Shown here one piece after another: positions 1 through 7,172 of a DNA stretch of 22,669 nt. Position 1 is the stretch's first letter; every line of letters starts with the position of its first letter. A program made the translations under genes and the position numbers. Under the pieces are notes generated by a model. It ran no database searches and was not told the origin of the DNA. It was given only the letters and a program-made list of their open reading frames with translations. This stretch comes from SAR86 cluster bacterium (GTDB taxonomy: Bacteria > Pseudomonadota > Gammaproteobacteria > Pseudomonadales > Azotimanducaceae): NCBI GenBank assembly GCA_013204195.1, contig JABMOJ010000065.1, positions 1 through 22,669 on the forward strand, in the 5' to 3' direction.

Positions 1-2
1 AC

Positions 3-281
3 ATTATTTTAAGCCCACCAGATTTGGTAGTGGCATGTAGTGATGTGGTTCAATCAATTGATCAAGCGTTAGAAGTTGCAAAAAGCTATGGTAAAGATAT
101 TTTTGTCATTGGTGGAGCGCAGGTTTATGCCCAATTTTTACCACTCGTAGATTGTTTGTATATCAGTTATATCAAGCACAATTATGAAGGAGATGTTTTT
201 TTTCCTGATTGTGATTGGTCTATGTGGAAAGAGGTGGAACGTGTTGACTATCCAGAATTTGAATGTGTTATTTGCGATCGA
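3..281 (+). pseudogene. folA: dihydrofolate reductase, C-terminal fragment (chimeric 3' end)
   Basis: The frame from base 3 encodes the C-terminal part of a chromosomal-type dihydrofolate reductase, which reduces dihydrofolate to tetrahydrofolate with NADPH. What shows it: the cofactor-binding IGGAQVY motif followed by AQFLP, then the late [10 protein letters not shown] segment and a typical terminal strand ending around FECVICDR. The 5' half is outside the window. The 3' end is not natural. After about base 281 the frame runs on, out of frame, through dxs sequence to a TGA at 387-389, so the gene has lost its own stop within a few residues of the expected end. Base composition (about 38% GC) is clearly lower than the rest of the window, which points to a different replicon or organism. 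Family assignment is confident. Whether this is a real gene remnant or an assembly/cloning chimera cannot be told here. Confidence 0.8.
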
Positions 282-924
282 ACGCGCCTGCCGGCTGGAA
301 GATGGTCCCACGCATTCTGGCGCCTTCGATTTGTCATTTTTACGCTGCGTGCCGAACCTCTTGATCATGGCTCCGAGCGACGAAAATGAACTGCGGCAGA
401 TGCTTTATACCGGATTTATGCACCCAGGGCCTGCCGCGGTTCGCTACCCTCGGGGCACTGGTCCAGGCGTCGAAATCGCGACGCAAATGACGCTACTGGA
501 AATCGGCAAGGCGCGACTAAGCCGAGAGGGCCAACAGGTCGCCATACTGGCATTCGGTTCGATGCTCGCTCCTGCCCTTGAGGCAGGGGAATGGCTCAAT
601 GCAACGGTAGTCGACATGCGGTTCGTCAAGCCTTTGGATGAAGCCATGCTGCGCCACTTGTCACTGAGCCACAGCATATTGGTTACGGTGGAGGAAAATA
701 CCTTGGCCGGTGGCGCTGGCTCGGCGGTCAATGAGTTCGTCGCAGCATCAGGCTTGCTCGTTTCAACCTTAAATTTAGGTATTCCAGATCGCTTTGTTGC
801 CCAAGACAAGCCTGCTCAAATGTTGGCTGACTGCGGCCTGAACGCGGCCGGCATCCATACCGCCATTACGGCACGGCTAGCCGTCTTGGCTAATCCCGAA
901 TCACTTCAAGCTTTGCGCCCCTGA
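265..924 (+). CDS. dxs: 1-deoxy-D-xylulose-5-phosphate synthase, C-terminal third (partial)
   Basis: DXS is the thiamine-diphosphate enzyme that condenses pyruvate and glyceraldehyde 3-phosphate in the first step of the MEP isoprenoid pathway. About 219 of the usual ~620-640 residues are present. They cover the end of the pyrimidine-binding transketolase domain and the whole C-terminal domain. Diagnostic segments in order: [45 protein letters not shown] (its Arg corresponds to a substrate-phosphate ligand), [15 protein letters not shown] and [18 protein letters not shown]. The left boundary is a junction with a dihydrofolate reductase fragment. Just after it, the usual DRAGLVGEDGPTH-type stretch reads [12 protein letters not shown], one residue short and altered, so the first ~12 codons may not be native. 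From DGPTH onward the sequence looks intact to its TGA. A VOC-family gene follows 43 bp later on the same strand. Confidence 0.93.
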   Translation: MLFAIERACRLEDGPTHSGAFDLSFLRCVPNLLIMAPSDENELRQMLYTGFMHPGPAAVRYPRGTGPGVEIATQMTLLEIGKARLSREGQQVAILAFGSMLAPALEAGEWLNATVVDMRFVKPLDEAMLRHLSLSHSILVTVEENTLAGGAGSAVNEFVAASGLLVSTLNLGIPDRFVAQDKPAQMLADCGLNAAGIHTAITARLAVLANPESLQALRP

Positions 925-967
925 GCGAAGGACTGCGCAAGCCCGCCATACGCAAGGGGGAACGCCA

Positions 968-1333
968 GTGAGCAATCTGAACACCATCGAGCTAAAAGCT
1001 TTTATTCCCGCTAAAAATTTTGAACTGTCGAAGCAGTTTTATGTGGATTTTGGCTTTGTAAAAGCCTCAGACGAAGAGGATGTCGCCTACTTTCATGCGG
1101 GCAATTGCAGCTTTTTGCTGCAGAATTTCTATACCCCAGCCTTAGCTGAAAATTTAATGATGCACCTGTTAGTAGAAGACATTCATGGGTGGTACCAGCA
1201 GGTCATCGATGCCGGGTTGAGCTCAAAATACGGCGTCCTGGTCACAGCCATTGTTGAGCAACCCTGGCGCATGTTGGACTTCGTGGTCACGGATCCCAGC
1301 GGGGTTCTCTGGCGAATCGGCCAGAATATTTGA
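968..1333 (+). CDS. VOC (glyoxalase/bleomycin-resistance fold) family protein
   Basis: A 121-residue single-domain vicinal-oxygen-chelate protein. The N-terminus LKAFIPAKNFELSKQFYVDFGF is the classic first beta-alpha unit of the fold. HLLVEDIHGWYQQVIDAG forms the second module, and FVVTDPSGVLWRIGQ is the usual ending strand. Members bind divalent metals or small molecules as glyoxalases, dioxygenases or drug-binding proteins, and the substrate cannot be deduced here. The start is GTG at 968, preceded by an AAGGGGG purine tract about 8 bases upstream. The gene follows dxs in the same direction with a short spacer, so the two may be cotranscribed. Confidence 0.8.
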   Translation: MSNLNTIELKAFIPAKNFELSKQFYVDFGFVKASDEEDVAYFHAGNCSFLLQNFYTPALAENLMMHLLVEDIHGWYQQVIDAGLSSKYGVLVTAIVEQPWRMLDFVVTDPSGVLWRIGQNI

Positions 1334-1590
1334 TTGGTAAGAGCCTCTCGGAACAGCCGCTGGCGCTCTGGTTTACGCCTGCGACGGAGCACTGCAATTC
1401 AGCAAATCTTGGCCGCGACGATCGATGTTTGGTGGCCTGTTCATAGGCATACTTAAACAGCTGGCCTTAGCGTAGGGACGCGCCAGCATTTGTAGTCCCG
1501 CTGGCCACATACCCTCCAGAGAAGCCCATCGGGCTGTCACCCGTGTATTCCGCATGAGTCTGGCAAGCACGAGGGCTGGGCGTCAGCGCC
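1334..1590. other. 257-bp convergent spacer without a convincing gene
   Basis: This stretch lies between the VOC gene (+) and ribA (-). The only open frame is a 65-codon one on the minus strand (1373-1570). It has no recognisable family, no good ribosome site and a composition rich in Trp, Met and Arg. I see no convincing intrinsic terminator with a T-run for the VOC gene. It may be decayed coding DNA. Confidence 0.4.
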
Positions 1591-1591
1591 C
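1578..1591 (-). terminator. GC-only hairpin at the ribA stop codon
   Basis: A perfect 5-bp stem GGGCG/CGCCC with a TCAG loop abuts the ribA TAG. There is no following T-run on either strand, so it is at best a weak or Rho-assisted terminator. Confidence 0.25.
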
Positions 1592-2187
1592 TAGTCCTTT
1601 TGACCTAAAAGATGACCTAACTTGCCGGCCTTAGTGGCGAGATATCGGGCATTATGATCGTTCTGCCCGGTCTCGATAGACATGCGCTCTGTGACCTCAA
1701 TACCCAGTTTGGTCAGGGCATTAATCTTCACAGGATTATTCGTCAGCAAGCGAACCTGAGTAATCTGAAAATGGGCAAACATCGCTTTGCAGACGGTGTA
1801 ATCACGCAGGTCAGCGTCAAACCCAAGACGCTCGTTAGCTTCCACGGTGTCGGCGCCTTGGTCTTGTAATTCATAGGCTCGGATTTTATTGATCAGACCA
1901 ATACCTCGACCCTCCTGACGCAAGTACAGGATAATACCCTGACCCGCAGCCGAAATGCGTTGCAACGCGGCCTGCAGTTGAGAACCACAATCACACCGCA
2001 TACTGAACAAGGCATCCCCGGTCAGGCATTCCGAGTGGACTCGGCAGAGCACCGCCCCCCCCACTGTGACATCACCAAAGGTGATCGCAACGTGTTCTTG
2101 GCGCGTCTCGGTGTCTTCAAAGCCGTGCAGCGTGAATTCACCCCAGGGGGTCGGTAACAACGAACTGGCGATATATACAGAGCTCAA
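1591..2187 (-). CDS. ribA: GTP cyclohydrolase II
   Basis: This enzyme opens GTP to 2,5-diamino-6-ribosylamino-pyrimidinone 5'-phosphate, formate and pyrophosphate, the first committed step of riboflavin synthesis. At 198 residues it is the stand-alone RibA form, not the RibBA fusion. The zinc ligands are Cys54, Cys65 and Cys67 in [30 protein letters not shown], Tyr105 and Arg128 (FDADLRDY) match the known catalytic region and fall at E. coli-like numbering. The start is TTG at 2187, chosen because an excellent AGGAG lies 6 nt upstream and no ATG fits the family N-terminus. About 100 bp separate it from the aspartic-protease gene upstream, and candidate -10 boxes there suggest its own transcription unit. 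Confidence 0.96.
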   Translation of the reverse strand: MSSVYIASSLLPTPWGEFTLHGFEDTETRQEHVAITFGDVTVGGAVLCRVHSECLTGDALFSMRCDCGSQLQAALQRISAAGQGIILYLRQEGRGIGLINKIRAYELQDQGADTVEANERLGFDADLRDYTVCKAMFAHFQITQVRLLTNNPVKINALTKLGIEVTERMSIETGQNDHNARYLATKAGKLGHLLGQKD

Positions 2188-2214
2188 GCAATACTCCTGC
2201 CTAATAATCCGCCG

Positions 2215-2223
2215 ATTCTAGCA
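2215..2223 (-). promoter_or_regulatory. possible extended -10 promoter element for ribA
   Basis: Read on the minus strand the sequence is TGCTAGAAT: an extended TGn plus a five-of-six -10 hexamer, about 28 nt upstream of the ribA TTG. No good -35 is seen. A second TAGAAT lies further upstream. Confidence 0.35.
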
Positions 2224-2290
2224 GGACAACAGGATTCCGGCGACTATTCTAAGTCCGGTGAATACCCTCAGTTGTGACCCGGTGATTGGG

Positions 2291-2929
2291 CTAGCGGCTT
2301 TTCAGCAGCATTAACCCGGCATTCTCACTCATTTTGACATTGCGAAGGAAGCTCATACCCAGGAGTATTTCTGCTGGATAGTCACCTGGCAACACGGCCG
2401 CCAGCACATTGTTAACCTGGATATCACCCACGTCGACCCGCTTGATCATGACCTGTCGCGAGTCCACCGCACCGCTGGCGGTCGTTGCTTGCATGGGCTT
2501 GGCCCGGCTCATATCGAGCCCCAAGGCGACGGCGTGACGGCTGTTCATCGCCAGAATAGTGGCCCCGGTGTCAATCAGAAAGCTCACCGGTACACCGTTG
2601 ATTGAACCGGTGGTGTGGTATTGGTTGTTGGCGCGGCGAATCGCCACTGTCGTCGGCACGTGATCGGTAAATTCGGCGCTGATATAGCTGCTTAAATCCA
2701 GCTGCAGGGTCTCGCCGTCCACAGCAATAGAGGCCCCACGGCTGTCAGCGCTCAGGAGCAAGACACCTTCGAGTGAACGTTGGCCGATTTTTAGTAACTG
2801 CTGCTCGCCGTTGATGTTTAGCACCGCTGCGTTTTTGAACAAACCGACAACCTCGATCTGGACGGTCTCGGATGCGGCTACCAGCCCTGGCGCGCTGAAC
2901 AGCCACCAAATAATCCATACACGCGCCAT
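2291..2929 (-). CDS. retropepsin-like aspartic protease (clan AA, TIGR02281-type), secreted or membrane-anchored
   Basis: A 212-residue protein when started at ATG 2929. The N-terminus MARVWIIWWLFSAPGLVAASE looks like a signal peptide or signal anchor, so the protein probably acts in the periplasm. The second half holds the single-aspartate retropepsin motif FLIDTGATILAMN (Asp120). VNNVLAAVLPGD and ILLGMSFLRNVKM follow, typical of bacterial clan AA proteases that act as dimers. The first ~90 residues form a poorly conserved beta-rich region. I prefer 2929 to the upstream in-frame start at 2965 because it carries CAGGAGA about 8 nt upstream, exposes the signal sequence and does not overlap pgpA. 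It follows pgpA by 22 bp, so it is probably the last gene of the nrdR-ribD operon. The substrate is unknown. Confidence 0.85.
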   Translation of the reverse strand: MARVWIIWWLFSAPGLVAASETVQIEVVGLFKNAAVLNINGEQQLLKIGQRSLEGVLLLSADSRGASIAVDGETLQLDLSSYISAEFTDHVPTTVAIRRANNQYHTTGSINGVPVSFLIDTGATILAMNSRHAVALGLDMSRAKPMQATTASGAVDSRQVMIKRVDVGDIQVNNVLAAVLPGDYPAEILLGMSFLRNVKMSENAGLMLLKSR

Positions 2930-2951
2930 TAAGACGTCTCCTGCACCCCCT

Positions 2952-3434
2952 TCACGGCATGCCAAGGCCCAAAGCCAGCGCCTGAATAATGATCAGGCTA
3001 AAAAACCCAGCCGCCACGTCATCAAGCATGATGCCCCAACCACCGGGCAGGCGTTGATCCAACCAGCTCACTGGCCAGGGTTTAAGAATATCGAACAACC
3101 GAAACAGAATGAAGCCGATGAAGGGCCAGTACCAGCCAACCGGCAGCATAAACAGTGTCACCCAAACGCCGACAAATTCATCGAACACGATACAGGCTGG
3201 ATCCTTAACCTGCATCTCGGTCGCGACGCGACCACATAACCAGATCCCGAACGGTATGCAGGCCAGAACAAAAAGGCCATAAGCCATCACCGACAACTCC
3301 TGCAGCGGAATCCATAATAACACTGCCAGTACGCTGCCCATGGTGCCCGGCGCCTTTGGCGCCAGTCCGCTACCAAAACCTGTGGCCAGCAAATGCCACG
3401 GATTCGTCAGGGCTTTATAGTTTCTTGGGGTCAT
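2952..3434 (-). CDS. pgpA: phosphatidylglycerophosphatase A
   Basis: An inner-membrane phosphatase that converts phosphatidylglycerol phosphate to phosphatidylglycerol. The 160-residue protein has the family's GFGSGLAPKAPGTMGS motif near the N-terminus, the acidic FDEFVGVWVTL motif, RLFDILKPWP, and a terminal GGWGIMLDDVAAGFFSLI helix. Several hydrophobic membrane spans are visible. The start is ATG 3434: an AAGGAGG ribosome site lies just upstream and overlaps the thiL stop codon, which implies translational coupling. An upstream in-frame start at 3500 would extend back into thiL and lacks this support. Confidence 0.95.
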   Translation of the reverse strand: MTPRNYKALTNPWHLLATGFGSGLAPKAPGTMGSVLAVLLWIPLQELSVMAYGLFVLACIPFGIWLCGRVATEMQVKDPACIVFDEFVGVWVTLFMLPVGWYWPFIGFILFRLFDILKPWPVSWLDQRLPGGWGIMLDDVAAGFFSLIIIQALALGLGMP

Positions 3435-3444
3435 GATCGCCTCC

Positions 3445-4413
3445 TTAAAAGTGCGCGTAACCACGGCGTGCCACGGGTACCGGCTGACCCGTAGTGTCAA
3501 AAACCTGGACCCCGCCCCCTACAACGACTCGGCCTATTCTGGTGATTTCCACCTGGGTCGCCAGTGCGACAGCGGCCACCGACTGCCGCTGGGCAATGCC
3601 GGCGGTGAATCCCAGCTCGTAGTCATCACCCCCCGCCAAGGCAAACTCGCGGCATCGCACTAAATCAAAATTTTCCAGTAAGGCGGCCGACAGCGGCAGC
3701 TGCTCTAGCGCTATTTCTATCCCGACCTCGCTGCGCGCAGCAACATGATCCAGATCAGCCAGCAGGCCGTCAGAAATATCGATCGCCGCCGTGGCTAGGC
3801 CACGCAAGGCCATCGCCGTCGCCAGCCTGGGCGTCGGATGTTGGTAGCGATCCAGCAACATCGACGACCGTGACCCGTCCGCTTGTAACTGTGCCAAGCC
3901 GCCGGCAGCGTTGCCAAGATGCCCGGTGATATAAACATCGTCGCCTAGCTGCGCGCCATCACGGCGTAGCGCCTGGCCCGCAGGCACTGTACCCAACACA
4001 GTAAAAGTCAGCGATAAAGGCCCGGAGGAGAGATTGCCACCGATCAGCGGAATCGCATACTGGTCGATTAATTCACGGAGATGGTCCGCGAAGGGCGCGA
4101 GCCAGATGTCAGTGGAAGATTGAGCATCCAGCGTCAGTGCCAGCGTGCAGGTTAATGGGCAAGCACCCATGGCCGACAAATCACTGAGATTGGCCACCAA
4201 TGCGCGATGGGCAACGACCGCCGGTGCGGCACCTAGGGGAAAATGCACACCAGCCGTCAGGGTGTCCGTCGAGATACACACTTCCTGGCCCGCGGGCACA
4301 CTGAAAATGCCGCAGTCATCACCGGGACCCAGCAGGATAGCGGAGCTCGTCGTCGTGATAAGCCCAGCAAAGTACCGCTCAATAATCGAAAATTCGCGGC
4401 GAGGATCCGTCAT
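3445..4413 (-). CDS. thiL: thiamine-monophosphate kinase
   Basis: ThiL phosphorylates thiamine monophosphate with ATP to give thiamine diphosphate, the cofactor that DXS among others needs. The 322-residue protein shows the PurM/AIR-synthase-like signatures. These are GPGDDCGIF (29-37), STDTLTAGVHFP (49-59), LSDLSAMGA, GGNLSSG, the ATP/Mg region IDISDGLLADLDH (211-223) and GGDDYELGFT (261-270). Length is normal. The start is ATG 4413 with a GAGG about 6 nt upstream; a TTG immediately before it is a less likely start. It sits 33 bp after nusB and its stop is inside the pgpA ribosome site, so it belongs to the nusB-thiL-pgpA operon segment common in gammaproteobacteria. Confidence 0.97.
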   Translation of the reverse strand: MTDPRREFSIIERYFAGLITTTSSAILLGPGDDCGIFSVPAGQEVCISTDTLTAGVHFPLGAAPAVVAHRALVANLSDLSAMGACPLTCTLALTLDAQSSTDIWLAPFADHLRELIDQYAIPLIGGNLSSGPLSLTFTVLGTVPAGQALRRDGAQLGDDVYITGHLGNAAGGLAQLQADGSRSSMLLDRYQHPTPRLATAMALRGLATAAIDISDGLLADLDHVAARSEVGIEIALEQLPLSAALLENFDLVRCREFALAGGDDYELGFTAGIAQRQSVAAVALATQVEITRIGRVVVGGGVQVFDTTGQPVPVARRGYAHF

Positions 4414-4446
4414 CAAGGCCTCATCACTACAACTATCAAACGAGTC

Positions 4447-4968
4447 TTAGCGACCACGTTCACTAGTCCGGTGATCTTTAGCCAGCCGATCTAGGATGGA
4501 ATTTATGTACTTGTGGCTCTCGGTGGCACCAAATTGGCGGGCCAGCTCAATACCCTCATTGATCACCACTCGATAGGGCACGTCGATCCGATGCACCAAC
4601 TCAAAACAACCGATAAACAAAATCGCCTTTTCAATCGGGTCTAGGGCGTCGAAGGATCGGTCTAACGTCGGCGTGATGAGCGCCATCAGCTCGCGCCGGT
4701 GAACGGTCGTACCCGACAGCAATTCGTGGAAATACTCGGTATCCACCCGCTTCATATCGTGATCCTGGAGAAACTGTTCCTCCACCGATGCCACGGAACA
4801 ATCGTTCAGCTGAATCTGATAATGAGCCTGCAGCGCAAAGCGTCGTGCCTTGCTTCTCGCCGAAGGGGTTTTAGTCAGGTCTTTCGGCACCGGTTTATGT
4901 TTGGCGCCGCTGGCCGACACGGGCTTCTTCACGCCCGGAATGAGATCGTCCTGGTCTTTAATCGTCAC
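4447..4968 (-). CDS. nusB: transcription antitermination factor NusB
   Basis: NusB binds boxA RNA with S10 (NusE) in antitermination of rRNA transcription. The all-helical domain starts around residue 37 ([15 protein letters not shown]). It ends with the conserved [31 protein letters not shown]. About 36 extra N-terminal residues, rich in Lys and Pro and probably disordered, precede the domain, making it 173 residues against about 140 for E. coli. The start codon is GTG at 4968, which overlaps the ribH stop (GTGA), so translation is likely coupled to ribH. Confidence 0.95.
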   Translation of the reverse strand: MTIKDQDDLIPGVKKPVSASGAKHKPVPKDLTKTPSARSKARRFALQAHYQIQLNDCSVASVEEQFLQDHDMKRVDTEYFHELLSGTTVHRRELMALITPTLDRSFDALDPIEKAILFIGCFELVHRIDVPYRVVINEGIELARQFGATESHKYINSILDRLAKDHRTSERGR

Positions 4969-5432
4969 ACCAATTGCCGCATCAAACTGACCATCTCAAG
5001 GGCCGTCATCGCCGCATCGATACCCTTGTTACCGGCTTTCGTGCCAGATCGCTCAATCGCCTGCTCAATAGTGTCAGTGGTCAACACCCCGAAGGCTATG
5101 GGCACTGAGTTCGCCAACGCAATATGGGCAATACCACTGGCACATTCACCGGCGACAAATTCAAAATGTGGTGTCCCGCCACGAATTACCGCGCCCAAAG
5201 TAAGAATCGCATCAAATTCACCTTTTTCGGCAACCGCTTGGGTGGCCAGCGGCATCTCGAAAGCACCAGGCACCCGAATCACGGTGATATTGCTGTCGTC
5301 AACGCCATGGCGTTTGAGCGTATCCAGCGCGCCCGCGAGCAAACCCTCGACCACAAAGCCGTTGAATCTCGCTACGATGATCGCAAATTTGGCGTCACTC
5401 GCCGAGAAATCACCTTCTATTACCATGCTCAT
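4965..5432 (-). CDS. ribH: 6,7-dimethyl-8-ribityllumazine synthase
   Basis: RibH condenses 5-amino-6-ribitylamino-uracil with dihydroxybutanone phosphate to lumazine, the penultimate step of riboflavin synthesis. The 155-residue length is normal. Key segments: [15 protein letters not shown] (substrate loop), [34 protein letters not shown] (with the catalytic His after TP), FGVLTTDT and [11 protein letters not shown]. The start is ATG 5432 with AGGA about 7 nt upstream. Its 3' end overlaps nusB by 4 nt. The gene directly follows ribD with only 35 bp between, where riboflavin synthase and ribBA genes would be expected. Confidence 0.97.
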   Translation of the reverse strand: MSMVIEGDFSASDAKFAIIVARFNGFVVEGLLAGALDTLKRHGVDDSNITVIRVPGAFEMPLATQAVAEKGEFDAILTLGAVIRGGTPHFEFVAGECASGIAHIALANSVPIAFGVLTTDTIEQAIERSGTKAGNKGIDAAMTALEMVSLMRQLV

Positions 5433-5456
5433 ATGTTTTCCTGCTGCAAATAATCA

Positions 5457-5462
5457 ATTATA
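5457..5462 (-). promoter_or_regulatory. perfect -10 hexamer upstream of ribH
   Basis: TATAAT on the minus strand in the 35-bp ribD-ribH gap, about 25 nt before the ribH ATG. No -35 match is found 16-18 nt upstream, so this may be chance or a weak internal promoter. Confidence 0.2.
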
Positions 5463-5467
5463 CCCAC

Positions 5468-6574
5468 TTAAGGCTTCTTGGCTTCTACCTTCATCGTCAG
5501 GCGTAAATCCTGACCGACACGTCGGACATCGGCAATATCCAGCTCCACCAGATCGTCCATAGTAGCAATTGTCGGTAGATTTAGTAATGACCGAGCATCG
5601 TGCCCCATCATTCGAGGCGCAATATACATCACAATTTCATCCAGCAACCCCGATTGCACCAAACCACCCGCTAACGTCGCACCACATTCGAACAGAACCT
5701 CGTTACAGTCCTGAGCACCGAGGTTCAGCAGCAGATCGCGGATATCCAACCGTCCATCAGCGCCGCGAGCCAAGCCCAGCACCGACAAATGCGCAGGCGC
5801 TTCGGCAACACGATCCTGACCACAGGCAATCTGGGTCTGTGGCTGCGTCAAGACCTTCGCTGTCAACGGAATGCGTAGATTGCTATCCATCACGATCAAG
5901 GGTCGAACAACGCTGGCCGAGAGTTCAGCAAACTCGACGTTCAGATCGGCGGCGCGGACTGTCAGCGCTGGGTCATCGGCAATCACTGTCTCTACGCCGG
6001 TGACAATCGCCGAGCTACGGGCTCGAAGACGCTGCACATCTTGCCGGGCCGCAGATCCGGTAATCCACTGACTGCTGCCATTGGCTAAGGCTGTCTTGCC
6101 ATCCAGACTCATGGCTAATTTAAGTCGAACATAGGGCATACCCGTGGTAAAGCGCTTGATATGCCCCGGGTTCAGCGCTCGAGCTGACGCCTCCAATACG
6201 GGGCCCACTACGTCAATACCGGCCGCCACCAGCTTCTCGAGACCCTTGCCACAATTCCCTGGATGAGGATCGGTCATGGCATAGACCACGGTCTTGATCC
6301 CTGCCTTTATCAAGCTGTCAGCACAGGCCGGTGTGCGGCCAACAAAACTACAAGGTTCCAGGGTTACATAGGCGGTCGCATCACGGGCCTCGGTACCGGC
6401 AAACTTAAGCGCGTTGGCTTCCGCGTGCCCATGACCGGTCTGCAGATGAAATCCGCGGGCGATAATCTGGCCGGCCTTGACCAACACACAGCCGACCCGT
6501 GGGTTCGGTTGTGCTGTATAGAGGCCGCGTTCAGCCTCACGTAAGGCCTCAGCCATGAAAGTCTCGTGGTTCAT
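5468..6574 (-). CDS. ribD: bifunctional diaminohydroxyphosphoribosylaminopyrimidine deaminase / 5-amino-6-(5-phosphoribosylamino)uracil reductase
   Basis: RibD carries out the second and third steps of riboflavin synthesis. The N-terminal cytidine-deaminase-like domain (about 1-145) has the zinc motif His50-Ala-Glu52 with Cys75 and Cys84 (PCSFVGRTPAC). The C-terminal NADPH-dependent reductase domain (about 146-365) begins PYVRLKLAMSLDGKTA and contains GSSQWITG, VTGVETVIADDPALTVR and LFECGATLAGGLV. Length 368 is standard. It begins 7 bp after nrdR and is probably cotranscribed with it. The usual partner genes for riboflavin synthase and dihydroxybutanone-phosphate synthase do not follow. Confidence 0.97.
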   Translation of the reverse strand: MNHETFMAEALREAERGLYTAQPNPRVGCVLVKAGQIIARGFHLQTGHGHAEANALKFAGTEARDATAYVTLEPCSFVGRTPACADSLIKAGIKTVVYAMTDPHPGNCGKGLEKLVAAGIDVVGPVLEASARALNPGHIKRFTTGMPYVRLKLAMSLDGKTALANGSSQWITGSAARQDVQRLRARSSAIVTGVETVIADDPALTVRAADLNVEFAELSASVVRPLIVMDSNLRIPLTAKVLTQPQTQIACGQDRVAEAPAHLSVLGLARGADGRLDIRDLLLNLGAQDCNEVLFECGATLAGGLVQSGLLDEIVMYIAPRMMGHDARSLLNLPTIATMDDLVELDIADVRRVGQDLRLTMKVEAKKP

Positions 6575-6581
6575 GCTCTGA

Positions 6582-7052
6582 TCACTCGTCGCGCTTTATC
6601 TTGCCTGCATCCAGGCGTTCGATCTCTTCTCGAAATTCATTGATATCCTGAAAGCTGCGGTAAACAGAGGCGAACCGAACATAAGCCACGTCATCCAGGT
6701 CTCGTAATTCATCCATCACGAGCTCACCCACACTGAGAGTATTCACTTCCGGCTCACCGGTAGCTCGCAGCCGGTGCTTGATCCGATTGATCGTCAACTC
6801 AACCCGCTCCAAGCTTACCGGGCGCTTCTCAATGGCTCTCAAGATACCACTTCGCAACTTGGTCTCGTCGAAGGGCTGCCGACTTCCGTTACTCTTGATG
6901 ACCCGGGGTAACAACAGCTCGGCGGACTCAAACGTGGTAAACCGCTCGCCACACTCCTGACATTCACGCCGGCGTCTAACCTGATCGCCATCGGCTACCA
7001 AACGGGAATCAATCACCTTGGTCTCGCTATGACTACAAAAAGGGCAATGCAC
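6582..7052 (-). CDS. nrdR: transcriptional repressor NrdR
   Basis: NrdR is the ATP/dATP-sensing repressor of ribonucleotide reductase operons. The N-terminal zinc ribbon uses Cys3, Cys6, Cys31 and Cys34 (MHCPFC ... [10 protein letters not shown]). The ATP-cone domain spans roughly 49-139 ([22 protein letters not shown] ... [15 protein letters not shown]). The start is GTG at 7052, fixed because NrdR proteins begin M-x-CPxC. At 156 residues the length is typical. It heads the ribD-ribH-nusB-thiL-pgpA group and is divergent from ettA; the 120-bp spacer holds promoter-like sequences for both. Confidence 0.97.
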   Translation of the reverse strand: MHCPFCSHSETKVIDSRLVADGDQVRRRRECQECGERFTTFESAELLLPRVIKSNGSRQPFDETKLRSGILRAIEKRPVSLERVELTINRIKHRLRATGEPEVNTLSVGELVMDELRDLDDVAYVRFASVYRSFQDINEFREEIERLDAGKIKRDE

Positions 7053-7079
7053 AATAGGCTTCCCGGCTGGAAAACCGCC

Positions 7080-7108
7080 ATTCTACTCTAAACCGGCGAA
7101 GCTGGCAC
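7080..7108 (-). promoter_or_regulatory. candidate sigma-70 promoter of nrdR-ribD operon
   Basis: On the minus strand GTGCCA (-35, four of six) and TAGAAT (-10, five of six) are separated by 17 nt, with the -10 about 28 nt upstream of the nrdR GTG. Confidence 0.45.
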
Positions 7109-7115
7109 CGATGCG

Positions 7116-7146
7116 TTGAAACACTCAGGGGCGTATCTGTTAAACT
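7116..7146 (+). promoter_or_regulatory. candidate sigma-70 promoter of ettA
   Basis: TTGAAA at 7116-7121 and TAAACT at 7141-7146 are 19 nt apart, with a TGT extended -10 just before the second hexamer. The site ends 26 nt upstream of the ettA ATG. Confidence 0.4.
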
Positions 7147-7172
7147 CAGCTTTTTTTCTGGGTCAATTATCC

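Noticed and set aside
24..389. A single 121-codon frame that joins DHFR sequence to a novel C-terminus
   Set aside because: The part after ~281 is dxs read in the wrong frame, as shown by the intact DXS frame that covers the same bases.
2930..2965. Longer start for the aspartic protease at 2965
   Set aside because: It overlaps pgpA and places 12 unrelated residues before a clear signal peptide that has its own ribosome site.
4699..5562. 287-codon plus-strand frame
   Set aside because: It is antisense to nusB, ribH and the end of ribD, all confidently identified, and has no family features.
7116..7172. Upstream start for ettA at 7116
   Set aside because: Family proteins begin MAQYVYTM at 7173, and the upstream 57 bases contain promoter-like hexamers.
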